Shown here: one piece after another, positions 21,331 through 34,591 of the stretch
Position numbering within the stretch: the stretch's first letter is position 1
Layout: every line of letters begins with the position of its first letter
The notes under the pieces: model-generated
Told to the model about the DNA's origin: nothing
Database searches by the model: none
What the model saw: the letters and a program-made list of their open reading frames with translations, nothing else
NCBI GenBank assembly: GCA_009760855.2
Contig: WPIO01000105.1
Location: 219,501 to 283,500, forward strand
Source of the DNA: Cristatella mucedo
Lineage: Eukaryota; Bryozoa; Phylactolaemata; Cristatellidae
DNA: 64,000 nucleotides
Direction of reading: 5' to 3'
Translations under genes and position numbers: made by a program

Positions 21331-22073
21331 TTTCAATTTCCTCTGAATATTTTTATTCGTCTTCCAAGATGATCCCATTAAAGTCGACTGTCCCACACAT
21401 TTTGTAGAATTTGGCACATTTTTGTAGTGCTGATAATTTATTCTGTGGTTTCGCAAGAAAAAAATTAAGCAAAACCTATGACCTTGACTATTAAAGGGGA
21501 TGAGTAGGTTCACCTTGCAGCTATGGTTATATAAAAAGGTAGACAAGGTCTTCCTTTGACGTGTGACGATTTACACAGCAATCGTTTTATTCCTTCGCAT
21601 GAATGATTTATAAATGGACTTGACCGGGGATAAATCTCACTTTGGTGAGCGTCATTTCTCAAATCTCGAACTCCGCCTTATTAGGAAAGTTAAGTAAATT
21701 TACTCATTTGTCTTCAAAACAAACTTGAAGTTGTATACGGATTCTGGATAGTCAGGTTAGTCTATGCAGCTTCGGGTTGTACTAGAGCGCTAGGTTCAAT
21801 CACTGTACAAGTTTAGGGCCTACCGGCTATGATAGTTGGCTAAAGACCCGACCAGAGCCATAATTTTGCCTGACTGAAAGCCCTGTTTCGCTTTGGCTAG
21901 GCTACTATTACCCTCAAGGAAAAGTGCAATTAGCAAGTATTGACACGGAAAATAAAGAGCACATTAGAAGGCGAAACATGGAATTACAGCAGAACGTACT
22001 GAACCTAGATTAAGTGACATGAATGTGGGTACTTATTTTAGTGACTGTTGTCAAACATCTGATTATTAAAGAA
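21331..22073. other. intergenic, nothing recognised
   Basis: A minus open frame at 21325-21546 shows no motif. Confidence 0.45.
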
Positions 22074-22205
22074 ATATTAATATTATTATATTATTATAAT
22101 ATTATTTATATATAATATATTAATATAATATAATATTAATATAATATTATAATATTATTAATAGTATTATATATATATATATATTAATATTAATATTATT
22201 AAAGA
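22074..22205. repeat. AT-only palindromic tract
   Basis: About 130 bp of ATTAATATTATTATA-type sequence, essentially G/C-free, with many overlapping self-complementary segments and an (AT)n core near 22170-22185. It could extrude as a cruciform. Confidence 0.85.
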
Positions 22206-25200
22206 ATACTCGAGACTTCAACTGGCAATGCATTCTGGCACTTTTTAATGGTTTTCATAAAGCTTTTGAATGTTTCGCAGAGAAGCCTTGAGCACTTGAC
22301 TAGTTATGCGAACGACTTGGACGATTGATGCGGTGAAGGGTGATGCCGAGTAATCAGCGACGCGTGCTCCTTGCTGCATCGAGTTCCTCAGACTTGCCGG
22401 TCAATGCAGAAGTGTGTATACAGCAGCTGCTACTTCAGCGCCGCCATATGCTATGCTTGTGTCAGCGAATGTGGTCTCTCTATTGTTCAGCAGTTTACCT
22501 TGATTTAATTCGCTTAGTTTGTAACTAGTGGTCATGTTTTCTGCAACGAAGGCTGAAGTAAATTCAATACATCTGACTCTAAAGAGGCAAGTGCGTTTTC
22601 ATGTGAGTATATCAATTCAAATAGCAGCTAGTGCATAGTGCCCACACATTTTCCTGCTCTGTCATTACATTAAAATATGTATCAGGCTTATAGGAAGAGA
22701 AATTAGGGCTCAGACAAGTCCATCGGACGTTTTGGCCAAATACACTGCCCACGTTGTGTGCTGCTAGTTCCACCCCTCCGCGTCGACCACGACGTAGCAA
22801 TCGCAAACATTAAAATTGTTTGAGTGACTGGGATGTGGTTATTGCCTGCTACAGAGATGCTTCGAGATTCATGAGCTTTTCCTTCAGATCTCTTAAATTG
22901 AAAGCTACTATTGATTGCCTAATTCAGGAAATCCATTACACCGGTTTCTAATTTGAAAGGGGACTCAGCAATAACCAGTGGGCTATCACATCTTCAAGTG
23001 ATTGCTCCAGCCTGCTATTAGTTTTGTGCGTGACATTGTGCCTGACACATATTTTTGCTTCAATTGGCGCAATTTTAGAGAATAGCAATAATAAACATGT
23101 ATTCTGCGGCAGTTATTGAAACTGACCGCAAATGAGTTGTTATCTCACACGTATCTGCTAAAATGAAGCTTTCCAATAAGATTTTACAGAATAAAGTCAT
23201 GATACTTGGAGGCAACTCCTAATAAAGTGAGCTTACATGTTGAATTCTTGATTCAACTATGGTTTGGTTTATCAAAGACTAAGCAAAACGCCACATATTT
23301 CAAAAAGCTTTGCGACAAATTTTCCATCTGAATTCTGTATTCAGGGAAGCCAGTTCCATATACGATATAATGCTGCAATAATTTTCCAAGGACCACCATA
23401 CATGCATCTTTAAAATATTGTCATGAAAAATTGTTCAGCTTTAATTTTTTAAGCCGTTTGTCACTTATTCAGACGCGTTAGCAGACAGGGGAATACATTC
23501 AATGTTATACGTCGTTTGCATCAAGCAATTCAATTGTATAGTCCGATCTCATACAAAGCCACAGACGTGGCTGACAGATTTTCGACAGCTATTTTAGTCC
23601 ATACGGCTGAAGTTAAAGGGCACTCTAAACATTACTGATAAGGCTATAACAATAGGATAACACAAAACCATTTAACCTGGATTACTGCAGCACATTTTTT
23701 AAATTTTATCCCTTGAAATATGCTGCCAATAGGGGCATTTAGATGCAAAGAATCCTATGTCTTTTTCTGTTCGAACAGTGAATGCAATCTCTTTGCTAAT
23801 GTAGTCTCCAGGAACAGCCCAGCCATTTACGTCTATTGACTTAGCACTTATTATCTGCGTATCGTTGCTGTAAAATTTATTTTGTGTGGAGGACTTTAAA
23901 CACTCACATCTTTCTTGAATCTTGTCATGATGAACTTCATGCATAGACTGCTACAGAAAAACCTGTCCTAACTTCAAGAAATGTACAGCAACATAGAGTA
24001 TTCGCCTCATTACTCTTTATTAGAGGTGGAGAGAGGTGAGGTGAATAAATCTAGAAAAGATTGGTTTGGTCGAGAGGACAATGCACCGTTAATGTAAGAT
24101 TAAAGTAGCTTTTAAGAAATTGAGCTGCAAGATATAATACAGCGTTAGTACATAGCACCTATTAATTGATTATATTGAAAATTAAATTTCTCGACTGCGA
24201 AAAGGTACACTAGGCAATGTTTATTGCATACGAAATCACATTAAACTAACGCAATGTGAGCCACCCAATACAGCTCAAATTGTACTTGCTTTGACAACAG
24301 TCATCGCCATTTTCTGAATTCGAGTGCTTTCAGCATGTTAAAACTGCAGGCGAGTTACTTAATGTGAAAAGAGGCGGTGGCCCAGTAGGATTGCAATAAA
24401 TTAGCTCTGCACAGATGTCCTTCACAGTATTTCAAGGTTCCCTGAAGATAAAACCCTTTATGAATACAGAAACCATTAAGATTTCGAAAAGAGCTCAGAG
24501 TTACGATCACAGGATATCGCTGACCGAACTGCTGCCTTCTTTGACTGCCAGCCGAAACTTAAGACTGCGGAAATTAGACTGCCCCCAAAACGCACAGCTC
24601 ACGTGGCTATTGTTGTCCGAGGTGGAGTAAACTTGAAGCAGGCACGCCAATGATCTGTCCCGGAATGCTTCGTCTACTATTATTACATGGTTGGGCTCTG
24701 TATGGGATACATTTTTTCCGTTGGAATCTAAGAACCACGCTCGTGACCAATCCATACTGTTTGATGAACAGCATATGACTCCGGGGTTGCCATCGACAAA
24801 CGTGGCTTTGAACTCGTTGGAGCTCGTCCCTGCAATGCAACAAGCAAAGCATGGGTATTCTAAACTATATTAGAGCAGCAAAAATCACGCCACAAGACTT
24901 GCAGCAGCACATCAGCAGCTACAGAGTGGTACCAAGCTACAAGATCAAAAGTAAGTCAAACTGTGAACTCGTCTTAAAAATAAAGATAACTTAAACAATG
25001 CAGAAACTTATGAATTGAAGCTAACGGCTTTTTATTGGTTAATTATTTTCTTTGATTTCAAGGATTAGCTGATAATTTCCACTAGAGTTTCTTTTCATTC
25101 AAATTTGAATCTTGTGCATTGAATAACTCAAAGTCAGAATAGAAAGTTTAGAAGATCTTTAGTATGCCATCCCATTGTCATGCATTGCCGTAGCTTGCCA

Positions 25201-26485
25201 ATTACAGCCTGCTCACATTTGCCCACTGGCAGACTTCCACAGCCATTCAGCTGCTGCCTGCTTTGCTGGCCATTAGGCCTTAGCCCAAGGGGGGGGGGGG
25301 AGAAAAGTGCTTCATCCTTGCCATCATGGATGGCGGTCGAGTCATAAGGTGCACACTGTAAGCGGTGGTTAATAGCCACTTATCCTCTTCGGCTGAGATT
25401 CCAACTAGATCGAAGATTTAGCTCATCTCTAACTGAGTCTTTCTACTCATTTCATGTTAGTAATTAAATTATGTGTGTTACTCAAAGAGGCGGACAATTG
25501 CCGTCAAGACGACAGGCTCTGCGGTCGCTAGGAAAAAACTCAAAGTCGGCCACTTGCCGGGAACCTTGCAGACAAGCCTGACCTCTTTGCTTATTCAAAG
25601 CGTCTGCAATAATGTTTTCTAGGCAGGCAGTTCTAACGAAGCTACAACCAACGCTGGTACGCTAAGTAGACAAGTTAAAAAGTCCTTCTCAATCAAGAAT
25701 TGAAGGGACACCGTCATCCCAGAGACAACGAAGAGGTAAGGCACTGCTCTTCCTTGTGGTTAAGTGCCTCCATACAAAATAATTCCTGCAGTGCGGAAGC
25801 TGTAGCATATAATCCCTTTACGAATACAATGGATTGATAGTAATTGAAATAAGACTAGCTAATACTTCAAATACTAGTATGCTCGATAGTGTAATGCAAT
25901 AAATCTCAGTCTGGACGCAATCGTTTTCTCTTGTTGCTACCAACGAGTGCTGCTATCACTTATACATCGCTACTGGAAATAATAAAATTAGCCTCAGCGA
26001 TCGTTTGTTCAAAGATTTTGGCAAAATGCACTGATAGTTTGACTGATGTCACCATATTGACTTGAAGAATTAATTCAGAAAAAATTAAATAAGAGTATGG
26101 GCTATTAATAAAAACTCAGATCTGAGAAATAGGCTTCCAAGATTAGTTGGGAGTGTTGTCTGTCCTTATGAAACTACCTGTCTGACGGATATTCTAGATT
26201 ATATAAAGTCGTTGAAGGGCTTGAGAGTAGGTCGTCTGATTAGTCGCTATAGGGCTTGATTTTTTCCTATTTTCTTTTAAATTTCCCATTCTCATAGCTA
26301 TTCACACAACACTTTGACTGCCCGTTCATTTAAAAAAAACTTAGCGAATCAGCATCGACTTTCCTTTTTGGCAAAATTAAGTTTACACGAACACCATAGA
26401 ATTTTGACGAGTTTCAAACCACCAGCTCTGTTTCAGGTCCTCCATTTAAAGCTATATTTAGTATGATTTTTTATAAATATAATTC
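22206..26485. other. AT-rich, nothing recognised
   Basis: About 4.3 kb without a supported gene or recognisable repeat. Open frames (for example 23699-23944 minus and 24415-24630 plus) are short and motif-free. A G homopolymer lies at about 25290. Confidence 0.45.
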
Positions 26486-26636
26486 GAAATATAATTTATT
26501 GGTATAGCGCCATAAGAGAACTTAATCTCTATTCAGGTGCTTCACATGTGATATGGGACTCGAGCCCGAGGCCTCGGCCAGATCTTGGTTGGAGTGAGCA
26601 CCTTAATCACTGAACCACTGAACCAAATCAGATCAG
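26486..26636 (-). mobile_element. SINE-2 (tRNA-derived, L2-B-like tail)
   Basis: On the minus strand the order is tRNA-like head, then CCAAGATCTGGCCGAGGCCT, then GGGCTCGAGTCCC, then the tail GTGAAGCACCTGAATAGAGA and the TTCTCTTATGGCGCTAT block. The ends are slightly diverged. Confidence 0.8.
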
Positions 26637-27045
26637 TGATAAGTTTTGCTACTTCTGTAATTGGTTGGTATTTTCAGCTTGCATATCGTCACTGATTACA
26701 TCAGTGTACGTTATACGTACCGGTAATAGATGCATATTGAAATAACATACAGTACTGACTCAAAAGAAACCAGTAGTCGAGAAACAATAGGTAGAAACTT
26801 TCACATTCACATTGGACACTTTCACGTTGAGAAGCACAACTTTGGAGAGGTTTGCTTTCTAATAGACCGACAATTCTTTCGACAGAAAGTCACCGGATGC
26901 TTAGCAGCCATACTTCCTGCCGCTGCATCTTAACGAAAATGGAATACAGATGGCCCTGTTACCGTAACCATAACAAAACGTCAATTCTAATTTTCAAACT
27001 AAATCTTAAAACACACATATGTATTATAGTATTTAATGGGATCTT
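26637..27045. other. intergenic, nothing recognised
   Basis: No supported feature. Confidence 0.4.
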
Positions 27046-27292
27046 TTGATTCGTCCTTTGTGTGCTTGTGCGTGCTGACACAATGCATGCTGCTACTAAT
27101 AATCACTACGTATTGACACTCTGCATGTCACATCTGACAGAGTCATGCTTGATGACATTGCGGATGCTACCACTAATCATGTGGTCATACTTTCTTTACA
27201 GCATCTGTAAAGTGCTTAGAAAGAGATTAAGTTCTCTGAGGCCGTTTCATCAAGATTATTATTATTTATTATTAATATTCTTATTATTATTA
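27046..27292 (+). mobile_element. L2-B LINE 3'UTR fragment, diverged
   Basis: GTGCTTGTGCGTGCTGACAC and CATGCTGCTACTAAT, then TCTGTAAAGTGCTTAGAAAG and a (ATT)n tail, follow the L2-B 3'UTR order. No coding part remains. Confidence 0.8.
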
Positions 27293-28146
27293 CCCAATGT
27301 CATGGCTCGTTGAAATAAAAATGTACGAATCAGTAAGGGTAGATAGGTAGGCTTCACTGCCTTCCGGTCAGACAACTAATGGTTTTGCTAAATTTCGAGG
27401 ATGCGACAGCATAGGACACGGACTGTGCAGTTTATACGCAAGAAGAAGACAGGCCAGCGCACTAGTAACCTACTAATATTATTATTCAGCATGAATGCAC
27501 CGCTGCACGGGTTGACTCACGAAAGTCTATGCGATATGGTCACATTCAGGAATTTCAGTTGCTATCACCTTTCAGGAATTTCAACTGCCATCACAAAGGT
27601 AGGCCAAATGCAGAACGGGTACAGGTAAACACCCGCTGTTCTAAGCTGCGTCGAAAATCACGCGTACCAGCTTTACCGTCTCCTTACGGAGCTCTACAAA
27701 TTCTTTTCGATACGCTTACTTGACCATCTGACACGGTGCGCATATATTTAATTCCCATTATCCCAGCTACAAATACTGAGCAGGCTAATACAGACTAAGC
27801 AAAATTGCAACTCGGAAAAGTAGTCAGAAATAGCAGCAGGTGATATAGGAATTCTCTGAAAAAGTCATTCCAGACTTGGAAACTATACTTTTAAAAGCGT
27901 AAGGATAATACGCATTAAATAATTAATTAAAGCAATTTTACCGAGGTCATGTCATTGCTAGCATTGAAATCCCGCGTACATGACTGTCGGAAATGCGGAG
28001 CATTTTCACTGCGCCAAAATACTGCATCTATCTTTAGCACAAAAATGTCTTGGCCAGGACGGCATTTAAAATTATTTCTAGTACATTATACAGACATTTA
28101 CTCTATTAAATAAATCATTCGGAAAGGGTACGTATTGCGATAGCGG
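27293..28146. other. intergenic, nothing recognised
   Basis: Open frames at 27401-27723 lack motifs. AT-rich. Confidence 0.4.
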
Positions 28147-28840
28147 GAGATCGGGAGCTGTCTCCCACAGTGGCTTGTAAAAAATTTAACTAGCTCTTTA
28201 GTTCTGTCTCGGCTTGATTATTGTAATTTCCTTTTGGCTGGGCTGCCAAAGAAAGCTATTAGGCCACTGCAGCGGACTTTGAATATGGCTGCAAGGCTGG
28301 TCTTCAAGTCCCAGCGGTTTGAGCACGTGTCTCCTTTGCTAAAAGAACTAGGATACAGAGCAAAGTTCTTACGCTGACCCACAAGGCCCGCCACGGCTTG
28401 GCTCCTCCATACCTAGCTGAAGTGCTGCACCAGTTTCAGCCTCTTCGCGCCCTCAGGTCCCGTGTGGACAATAAATTAGCTGTCCCATTCCTCCGCTTAA
28501 AGACCGTTGGCGACAGAAGCTTTAGCTCTGCAGGTCATCGACTGTGGAACTCGCTTCCACAATTCTTACGCAACGACAACAACTCTCCTACTGCCGACTA
28601 TGGCTCATCATTTTCAGCGGTCCTGAGCTTCGACTTCCATGCTACTCACTACCTGAACTGCTCTTCTGACTCTGCTATGTTTCCCACTTTCTCTTTGTTG
28701 CGTGAGACAAAGTCTGTTGGCTAACGAATGCGTACCGAAAGCCGCTTAGGTTGTGAGTGCGCTATACAAAACTCTCCTGCGTAACACCCACATGGTCTGT
28801 ATGACTTTGTGGAGTTACAGACGGAGATACATTGCATTGC
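28147..28840 (+). mobile_element. L2-A LINE 3' fragment
   Basis: Starts at GAGCTGTCTCCCACAGTGGC (matches 8030) and ends with the L2-A tail at 28830. A small deletion near 28350 removes the GWLPVEQ segment. The C-terminal frame at 28398-28724 is open. Confidence 0.9.
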
Positions 28841-29055
28841 AATGTGCATGCTGCCACTAACCACATTTGCATGCTGACCCTGTGCATGTCACCCCTAATC
28901 ATAATATTCATTTCGTTTGTTTTTCAAGCATGATTTTACTTACCATTCAATTGCATTTCACTTTACAGAAAATGTAAAGCGCCTAGAGAGAGAGAGATTA
29001 AGTTCTTTGAGGGCGCTTTATCAAGTGAATTATTATTATATTATTATTATTAACA
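28841..29055 (+). mobile_element. L2-B LINE 3'UTR fragment
   Basis: CATGCTGCCACTAACCACAT, then AAAATGTAAAGCGCCTAGAG, then a (ATT)n tail. It follows the L2-A fragment directly. Confidence 0.85.
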
Positions 29056-29384
29056 ATCTTGCTCCAGTTTCCTTATTACACGTTGCGTACCTTGTCAAAT
29101 ATACGCGAAATTAAAGCTACCGACTGCTAAATAAAATTAATTTTGACTACAATATTTGGCTCTTTTCCGAGAGTATGCAGGTTTACCAGAATAGTGAAAA
29201 AAGTACGAATTACTGTGAGCTTGCCTATTAGGCGGGTCTTTGGCCGTTAACCGTTAACCTCATCTGACGCTATGTCAGATGAGGCAAAATTTACCATGAA
29301 TAAGTCAATCCAACACGCTTTGCCGACTATTCTATTTACTAAACTATTGTACGTTAGCTACGATCTCAAGGCCGCTAGCTACAA
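29056..29384. other. short spacer with a hairpin
   Basis: No gene. CCTCATCTGAC (29258-29268) and GTCAGATGAGG (29274-29284) form a perfect 11-bp stem with a 5-base loop, next to a GTTAACCGTTAACC repeat. Confidence 0.6.
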
Positions 29385-29866
29385 TCTCAAGGTCTTGTCG
29401 CTCACTTTTAGGTCACTTCATTCTTTGACTCCAGCCTATCTCTCAGATCTACTCCCCCACCAGGCCAAGCATCGTACCACCCGCTTTTCAGAATCCAACA
29501 GTTTACCAATACCTCGTAAAACCTCAAATCCTTTGGAGATCGTGCATTTAGCTCGTATGCTCCCAAAGCCTGGAACTCACTCCCGACTTGCGTCACAACA
29601 TCCCCTGATTTGACCACATTTAAAAAGAACTTAAAAATACATTTTATTTAGGACAGCATTTAGTGGGTCCCTGTGGTTCGTCCTTGATGTGCTTATGCGT
29701 GCTGACGCTGTGCATGCTGCCACTAACCATTGTATTCATGTTTATCAAGCATGATATTACTCACCTTCAATTGCGTTTCCCTTTAAAGCAAATGTGAAAC
29801 GCCTAGAAAGAGATTGAGTTCTCTGAGGGTGCTTTATCAAACGAATTATTATAATATTATTATCTC
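29385..29866 (+). mobile_element. L2-B LINE 3' fragment
   Basis: Starts at AAGGTCTTGTCGCTCACTTT, carries the C-terminal peptide (TPAYLSDLLPHQAKHR), frame-broken near 29530, and ends in the L2-B 3'UTR with an (ATT)n tail at about 29845-29866. Confidence 0.9.
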
Positions 29867-31368
29867 GCTCTTCCAAGTAATCACACCTCACACCTTGCTA
29901 GCAAGTACCAGTCTGGCTTTAGAGCTAATCGTTCCACAGAGTCAGCATTGCTTAGGGTATTCAACGACCTACTTAGGAATGCAGACATGGGTCCGAGTGT
30001 CTCTGCTTGTTTTGCTCAATCTTTCGGCAGCTTTTGATACCATCGATCACAAAGTTCTTCTAGAGCGCCTCTCATCTCGCCTGGGCATCACTGCACTGCT
30101 CTGCAGTGGTTCAGGTCCTATCTCAGTGGGAGACTCCAGAGTATTGACGTAAATGGACAAAGATCATGTGAGGTACCTCTGAAATATGGGGTACCTCAGG
30201 GCTCTGTGATAGGTCCGGTTCTTTTCACAGTTTATACTCTCCCTCTTGCTGATGTGACTGCCAAGCACAACCTAGGCTTTCACTTCTATGTGGATGACAC
30301 TCAGTTGTACCTTTGCTTTGATCCCTCCCAGCCTTCGAGCACCTCAAATTCTCTCAACTCACTTGCTGCATGCATTGACTACATCCGCACATGGATGGCA
30401 GCAAATTTTCTAAAACTATACGATGATAAAACTAACTTATTAGTTATGGGCAAACCGAGTGTGATTCAGAGGTTGAAAAGGCTATCTCTCAAAATTGGCT
30501 CTGCCAGCATATCTCCTGTCGAATCAGCTCGAAATCTAGGTGTCATATTCCAAAGCGACCTCTCGTTAGACGACCACATCAGCTCCACAGTCAAATCTGC
30601 CTATTTTCAGCTTCATGACATTGCTAAAATTCGGGCTTGTTTAGATAAAGATACCACGTCCAAGTTGGTCCATGCATTCGTGACATCCCGTCTCGACTTC
30701 TGCAACTCACTGCTTACTGGCCTACCAGCTTGTGCGATCAGGCGATTGCAGCTGGTGCAAAACTCGGCAGCTAGACTTGTCTGTCGTGAGCGTCGCAGTT
30801 GCCACATTACTCCACTTCTCGCCGACCTGCACTGGCTACCAGTCAAGCAACGGATTGACTTCAAGGTTTTGTCGCTCACTTTTAGATCTCTTCATTCTAT
30901 GGCTCCAGCCTACCTCTCAGATATACTCCCCCATCAGGCCCATCATCGTACCACTCGCTTTTCGGAATCCAACAGTCTACCAATACCTCGTACAAACCTC
31001 AAATCCTTTGGAGACCGTGCATTTAGTTCGTATGCTCCCAAAGCCTGGAACTCCCTCCCGACCTGCGTCAGAACATCCTCTGACCTGACCACATTTAAAA
31101 AGAACTTAAAACACACCTATTTAGGACAGCATTTAGTGGGTCCCTGTGGTTCGTCCTTGATGTGCTTATGCGTGCTGACACTGTGCATGCTGCCACTAGC
31201 CAAATTTGTATGCTGACCCTGTGCATTTCACCCCTAACCACGTTTTTCATGTTGTTTATCAAGTGATGTTACTTACGATTCAATCGCGTTTCCCTTCGCA
31301 GCAAATGTAAAGCGGCTAGGAAGAGATTGAGTTCTCTGAGGGCGCATTATCAAGTGCCTTATTATTAT
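29867..31368 (+). mobile_element. L2-B LINE, best-preserved copy (5' truncated)
   Basis: Starts in the reverse transcriptase just after the previous element's tail (AAGTACCAGTCTGGCTTTAG) and ends with the full 3'UTR and a TTATTATTATTTTT tail. It serves as the reference for this lineage. The 3'UTR contains repeated GTGCTGACAC, GCATGCTGCCACTA and GACCCTGTGCAT blocks. Confidence 0.93.
29895..31216 (+). pseudogene. L2-B reverse transcriptase fragment
   Basis: The frame at 30206-31216 (336 codons) is intact. It holds FHFYVDDTQLYLCF with catalytic YVDD at 30287-30298, GSASISPVESARNLGV, LHWLPVKQRIDFKVLSL and KAWNSLPTCVR. Upstream, 29895-30200 encodes SGFRAN-type and LLNLSAAFDTIDHKVLLERL segments with a frame break before 30206. 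L2-B differs from L2-A in its catalytic box (YVDD rather than YADD) and across the protein, so the two are distinct lineages rather than subfamilies. The endonuclease is missing, so the copy is inactive. Confidence 0.9.
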
Positions 31369-31589
31369 TTTTAAGTAAACGCTTTAACTTATCAGCTATC
31401 AGATTACTTGTTATTGTGCCTGCGTATCACCGATGAGCTCAGTTCTACAAATACGCACAATAAAAGCAGAGCTGATTATGAAAGAATTCTGACAGGCGGA
31501 TTGAAGGGCAAAAAACACATGAAAACTCCACGCCGAAACTGTTCGGCTACCCTCTTCTACGCACTAAGTAAGTGTAATTTCTGGTGAAG
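31369..31589. other. short spacer, nothing recognised
   Basis: No supported feature. Confidence 0.4.
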
Positions 31590-32811
31590 ATCTATCTAAT
31601 TACAAAATCTTCCTCGGAGTCTAAATCCAAAGCTTAGAAAATCCATAGCCTTGTTTTCCCTAGAAAACTACATACATTCACGTCGATCCCACAACAGATT
31701 TATAAGAAGATGAGCAATTTGGTAGCAAACAATGTAGCTTCTCACTCCCCAGAAATTATTAACGGCGCAGCCGCTAGTTAGCCGTATTCGTCCTTGAAAT
31801 AATTGCGAGCAGTCATGCCTCCTTAAAGCCACTCTGACTAAAGACGTTGTTGAATCAAAACGCGTAACTTTCCTTAATAGATTTTTTGACGTTTTTCATA
31901 TGACGTGGCTACCTAAATTTAAAAAAACTTGGAAAAATGGATCGTCTCGTTCATGGGTAGACGAACGCAGCCCAGCGATAATAAGATAATTGAGATTTTC
32001 ATGCATCTCTAGAAAACATGGTTGCACTTCAGTTCTTCAAATTTGCCATCGTTAGGTAAACAAAAGCCTGTGTTAAATTCAGAGGTTGTAGAAAAACGTT
32101 CCCAGTTTCTTTAAGTCACGTTCCTGTAAACAATTCCTAAAAATGTTTCCTAAGCGGCTTGTAGCTCAGGTTAAAACGATTATTAAATTTGAAATGATCC
32201 AGGTGGGATTTAAGCGAAACCATGCCACTGAAGAGGCTCTCCATTTAATAACCACTGACATCCGCCACAGCAGCGAATGTCAATGCTTAGCCCTACTGAA
32301 TCTGTCAGCAGCCTTCGTCGCTATTGATTACGATGTGATACTTGCACGATTAAGAAGAACGGTCGGTCTGGCAGAAAAACCACTGGCATTGCTAAAATAG
32401 CGTTTTCCCGATAGTAGTCAATCCATGTCATGCGGGGTCGGGTATAATTCAATAGACCTGTCACCTGTGGAGTCCCACCAGGATCCGTCCTCCTTCGTCC
32501 TTTGCTGTTCTTCATTTATACTGAACCGCAGAGAAAATTTATTCGGGCCAGTGGCACAAGCTACAAGTTTAATGCTTACAATATTCAGCTGCGCTTGTCA
32601 CTTATAACGTCAAAAGCTGCTTCGGAGAATGATGGTATGGATGTTTGCCTTGCATATATTCTATTCTGGATGTACGCTGGTTTCCTTAAGCTTAGCGAGA
32701 ATAAAACAAAACTAATACTCATATGACATCCAAAATGTACGGCGGGACTAGAACATTTTATTCTTCTGATAGGTGGTGTGATTATTGGACCGTCATGGAG
32801 TGCTCTGATTT

Positions 32812-33354
32812 TATGAGGTTTGACCACGTGTCTCCTCTTCTACAAGAGCTAGGATGGCTGCCGGTTGATCAACGGACGCAGAGCAAAGTTCTTAGGCTGA
32901 CCCACAAGGCCCGCCACGGCTTGGCTCCTTCGTACCTAGCTTAACTGCTGCACCAGCTTCAGCCTGTTTGCGCCCTCAGGTCCTGTGTGGACAATAAACT
33001 AGCTGTCCCATTCCTCCGCTTAAAGACAGTTGGCGACTGAAGCTTTAGCTCTGCAGGTCCTAGACTGTGGAACTCGCTTCCACGATTCTTACGCAACGAC
33101 AACTACTCTCCTGCTGCCGACTATGGCTCATCCTTCTCAGCAGTTCTGAGCTGCCACTTCCATGCCACTCACTACCTCAACTGCTCTCCTGACTCTGCTA
33201 GGCTTCCCACTTTCTCTTTGTTGCGTGAGATGAAGTCTGTTGGCTGCCGAATGCGTACCGAAAGCCGCTTAAGCTGTGAGCGGACTATACAAAACTCTCC
33301 TGCGTAACACCCACATAGTCTTTGTGGCTTTGTGGAGTTACAGACGGAGATACA
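32812..33354 (+). mobile_element. younger L2-A LINE 3' insert
   Basis: Much closer to the L2-A reference than its surroundings: SPLLQELGWLPVDQRTQSK, then [12 protein letters not shown] and [10 protein letters not shown], with the standard 3'UTR. It ends GGAGATACAT, and the old copy then continues mid-protein. It has three or more stops. Confidence 0.75.
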
Positions 33355-33498
33355 TATGTGTTGTCTTTGACAACTGCTACGTTGTTAAGTTTCATAAAAG
33401 GAAGCCCCCCCCGCAGATAGCCATCACGTCTGATCACTGTCTAAGATTAGGGCCTGTCTACCTCTGTGGCTTGCAAACAATTTAGCTAAAGTAAGTTA

Positions 33499-33570
33499 GC
33501 TTGGGTATTATACATAGTGGTGGCCAGACCATGCTCAAACCATGTTTGCAATCAACATGTCCAATGACTG
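33499..33570 (+). repeat. short dispersed repeat, copy 1
   Basis: GGGTATTATACATAGTGGTG and the following CATGTTTGCAATCAACATGT are closely matched at 34592-34660. It sits inside the old L2-A-like copy, so it is either part of a diverged LINE or a small insertion. Confidence 0.7.
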
Positions 33571-34284
33571 GTTTTGCCTCGGCTAGATTCAATTTTGGCT
33601 GGGCAATCGAAAAATATACTAGGCGAATGCAGCTGGTGATGAATATGCCAGCAAGGCTAGTTAAAAAATACCCGACGTTTGACTGAGTGTCTTCTTTCCT
33701 TTAGGAGCTTCTATGGCTTTTACGGATGATTAGCAAAGACAGAGTAAGAATTGTAAGCTGACCCACAAGGCCCATCCCAGCTCCAGCTCCTTGATACCAC
33801 GAATAACTGCTACGCCATTTCTAGCCTCCTCGTGCCCTCACGTCTCCTGCACCGGAAAACCTGCGGTTTTCCGTTCCTTAAAGACCATTGGCCATGAAAG
33901 CATCTGCTCTACAGGTCTTAGACTGCGGAACTCATATTCAACATTCTTAGACATGACATCTGCATTCCTTTTGCCGAGTGCGGCGCATCATTTCCAGCCA
34001 TCCCGAGCTCCTGCTTTCATGCTACGCTCCACCTTGGCCGTCCTACCGACTCAGCTATGCGTCTCAGTTTCTCTTTGTTGCGAGAAATGCAGTCTGTTGG
34101 TAACCGAATGCATGCTTTATGCGGGCTATAGAAAACTCTTTCACGTGATACGCACTTAGTCTTGGAGAGCTGCTTTTCAGAGTTACAGACATAGGTGCAT
34201 TCATTAAGTTACACAAGGTAGAACACAAGTTTATTGCACTCTCAAACGAATAGGCCAGTTGACCATTGGCTATCGCCGAGTCAT

Positions 34285-34574
34285 TTTGAATGTGACTAAG
34301 AAGCTAAAAACGAATCCATTTATCACAAAATTTGGTGGCTGTGTGATTCGCACTTTGTGGGATAATGCGTGCTGACACTGAGCATGCTACCTTTTACACT
34401 ATTTGCATAATGGCCCAGTGTATGTCACCTCTAAGCATGTTATGGTCCTGAACCTTGATCATGCTGCCACCAACCATTTGACTATGCTGCCTTTGCAGCG
34501 TATGTAAACTATCTAGAGAATTATATTAGGTTCTCTGATGATGCTATACAAATTTATTATTATTATTATTATGT
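34285..34574 (+). mobile_element. L2-B LINE 3' fragment, diverged
   Basis: Keeps the 3'UTR order (TGCGTGCTGACACTGAGCAT, CATGCTGCCACCAACCATTT, GCAGCGTATGTAAACTATCT) and a (ATT)n tail at 34555-34574. Confidence 0.8.
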
Positions 34575-34591
34575 CTAGCACAATCAACTTT

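Larger units (their letters stand above)
31590..34200 (+). mobile_element. old L2-A-like LINE, split by a younger copy
   Basis: Strongly decayed. The part at 31690-31880 aligns with 6780-6960 (AGATTTATAAGA, CACTCCCCAGA, GGCGCAGCCG). The frame at 32143-32400 shows LLNLSAAFVAIDYD, and 32502-32726 shows LAYILFWMYAGFLKLSENKT. After the younger insertion it resumes at 33355 (VVFDNCYVVKF) and runs to PTLRLRN-like C-terminal debris and a tail near 34200. Confidence 0.7.
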
